Source: Viridibacillus arenosi
GTDB lineage: Bacteria; Bacillota; Bacilli; Bacillales_A; Planococcaceae
Assembly: GCF_001955655.1 (NCBI RefSeq)
Contig: NZ_MSPW01000002.1
Span: 1 to 64,000 of the forward strand
Reading direction: 5' to 3'
Length of the DNA: 64,000 nucleotides
Shown here: positions 63,570-64,000 of the stretch, piece by piece
Numbering within the stretch: position 1 is the first letter of the stretch
How the letters are laid out: every line of letters begins with the position of its first letter
Made by a program: the position numbers and the translations under genes
The notes under the pieces: generated by a model
Database searches by the model: none
What the model was told of the DNA's origin: nothing
Seen by the model: only the letters and a program-made list of their open reading frames with translations

Positions 63570-64000
63570 ATGACAGAAGTTGTAATTGTAGATGGAGTAC
63601 GGACAGCGGTAGGCAGAAGAAAGGGGTTTCTATCTGGCTATAGATCAGACGAGCTGGCAGCAGTTTTGCTTGATGAACTTGTGAAACGTACAGGTATAAA
63701 AAAAGCTGAAGTCGATGATGTTATTTTAGGGTGCGTAACACAATCAGGGGAACAAGCTGGTAATATTGCGCGAACAGCGGCACTAATTGCTGGGTTCCCA
63801 ATTCATGTGCCTGGTGTCACGATCGATCGACAATGTGGATCTAGCCAGCAGGCAGTTCATTTTGCTTCACAAGCTATTGCTTCAGGCGATATGGATATCG
63901 TCATTGCTGGAGGAGTAGAAAGTATGTCACGAGAACCTATGTTTTCGAATATAAGAGAAGCAAAACCAAGCGAGAAATTAACTGCAAAATACGAGATTAT
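63570..64000 (+). CDS. Acetyl-CoA acetyltransferase/thiolase (5' part, cut by window end)
   Basis: The first 143 or so codons of a thiolase. VIVDGVRTAVGRRKGFLSGY and the nucleophile Cys89 in TIDRQCGSSQQAVH, then GGVESMSREPM, are diagnostic. The C-terminal His and second Cys lie beyond the window. AGGTGGGG precedes the ATG, 25 nt after the isomerase gene. It would carry out the last thiolytic step of the operon's beta-oxidation, giving acetyl- or propionyl-CoA. Confidence 0.92.
   Translation, partial: MTEVVIVDGVRTAVGRRKGFLSGYRSDELAAVLLDELVKRTGIKKAEVDDVILGCVTQSGEQAGNIARTAALIAGFPIHVPGVTIDRQCGSSQQAVHFASQAIASGDMDIVIAGGVESMSREPMFSNIREAKPSEKLTAKYEI

Overview
The window is a piece of chromosome from a low-GC, Gram-positive member of the Bacillales. 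Gene content and order point to the Lysinibacillus/Solibacillus/Rummeliibacillus side of the Planococcaceae (inference). It has strong AGGAGG-type ribosome binding sites, several TTG/GTG starts, U-tailed hairpin terminators, S-box, T-box and cobalamin riboswitches, and the yt* block known from Bacillus subtilis (menFDHBE, yidD, ytkD, pckA/metK, ytoA, ytqAB, leuS).

Layout. 1-300: end of a tRNA cluster (Asn, Ser, Glu). 0.4-5.3 kb: MerR/TipAS regulator with its own operator, DksA-like zinc-finger protein, MFS pump, M19 dipeptidase and an unknown membrane-anchored protein. 5.5-11.9 kb: menaquinone genes menF-menD-menH-menB-menE, with a possible attenuator before menE. 12-14.8 kb: a regulator made of a dead ABC ATPase domain joined to a LytTR DNA-binding domain, followed by an ABC transporter whose promoter carries three evenly spaced direct repeats. 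14.8-18 kb: zinc-binding lipoprotein with a Zur box, a 54-aa protein plus YidD, Dps, and a TsdA-like dihaem cytochrome. 18-19.1 kb: a gene graveyard with three decayed fragments. 19.1-24.4 kb: glcU-gdh, a palindromic intergenic repeat, cytX-thiD, a YjfB-like motility protein behind a sigma-D-like promoter, and a VOC protein. 24.8-28.3 kb: two near-identical cobalamin riboswitches, the first ahead of two small unknown ORFs and the second ahead of metE. 28.7-38.8 kb: ytkD and a hydrolase, pckA, SAM riboswitch-metK, ytoA, a hydrolase-like protein lacking its catalytic Ser, an alanine/sodium symporter and a luciferase-like oxidoreductase. 38.8-43.5 kb: type III polyketide synthase plus methyltransferase (bpsA-bpsB), the tRNA-modification pair ytqB/ytqA, and an MFS carrier. 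43.6-47.9 kb: scoAB and T-box-leuS. 48-52.6 kb: small membrane protein, ArsR regulator and EamA exporter sharing a 27-nt motif, BI-1 protein, and an SLH-CAP exoprotein.

52.8-64 kb holds a CBS-PAS-AAA+ sigma-54 activator diverging from a catabolic operon. Between them lie a perfect inverted repeat (likely activator site) and a canonical -24/-12 promoter. The operon encodes an LCAD-type acyl-CoA dehydrogenase, an alpha-methylacyl-CoA racemase-like enzyme, an enoyl-CoA hydratase-like protein, an HSD10-like dehydrogenase, two acyl-CoA ligases, a PaaG-like isomerase and a thiolase cut by the window end. Together these suggest beta-oxidation of methyl-branched acids (inference).

The best candidates for something undescribed are the ABC-LytTR regulator with its repeat operator, the cobalamin-riboswitch small ORFs, and the sigma-54 branched-acid operon.
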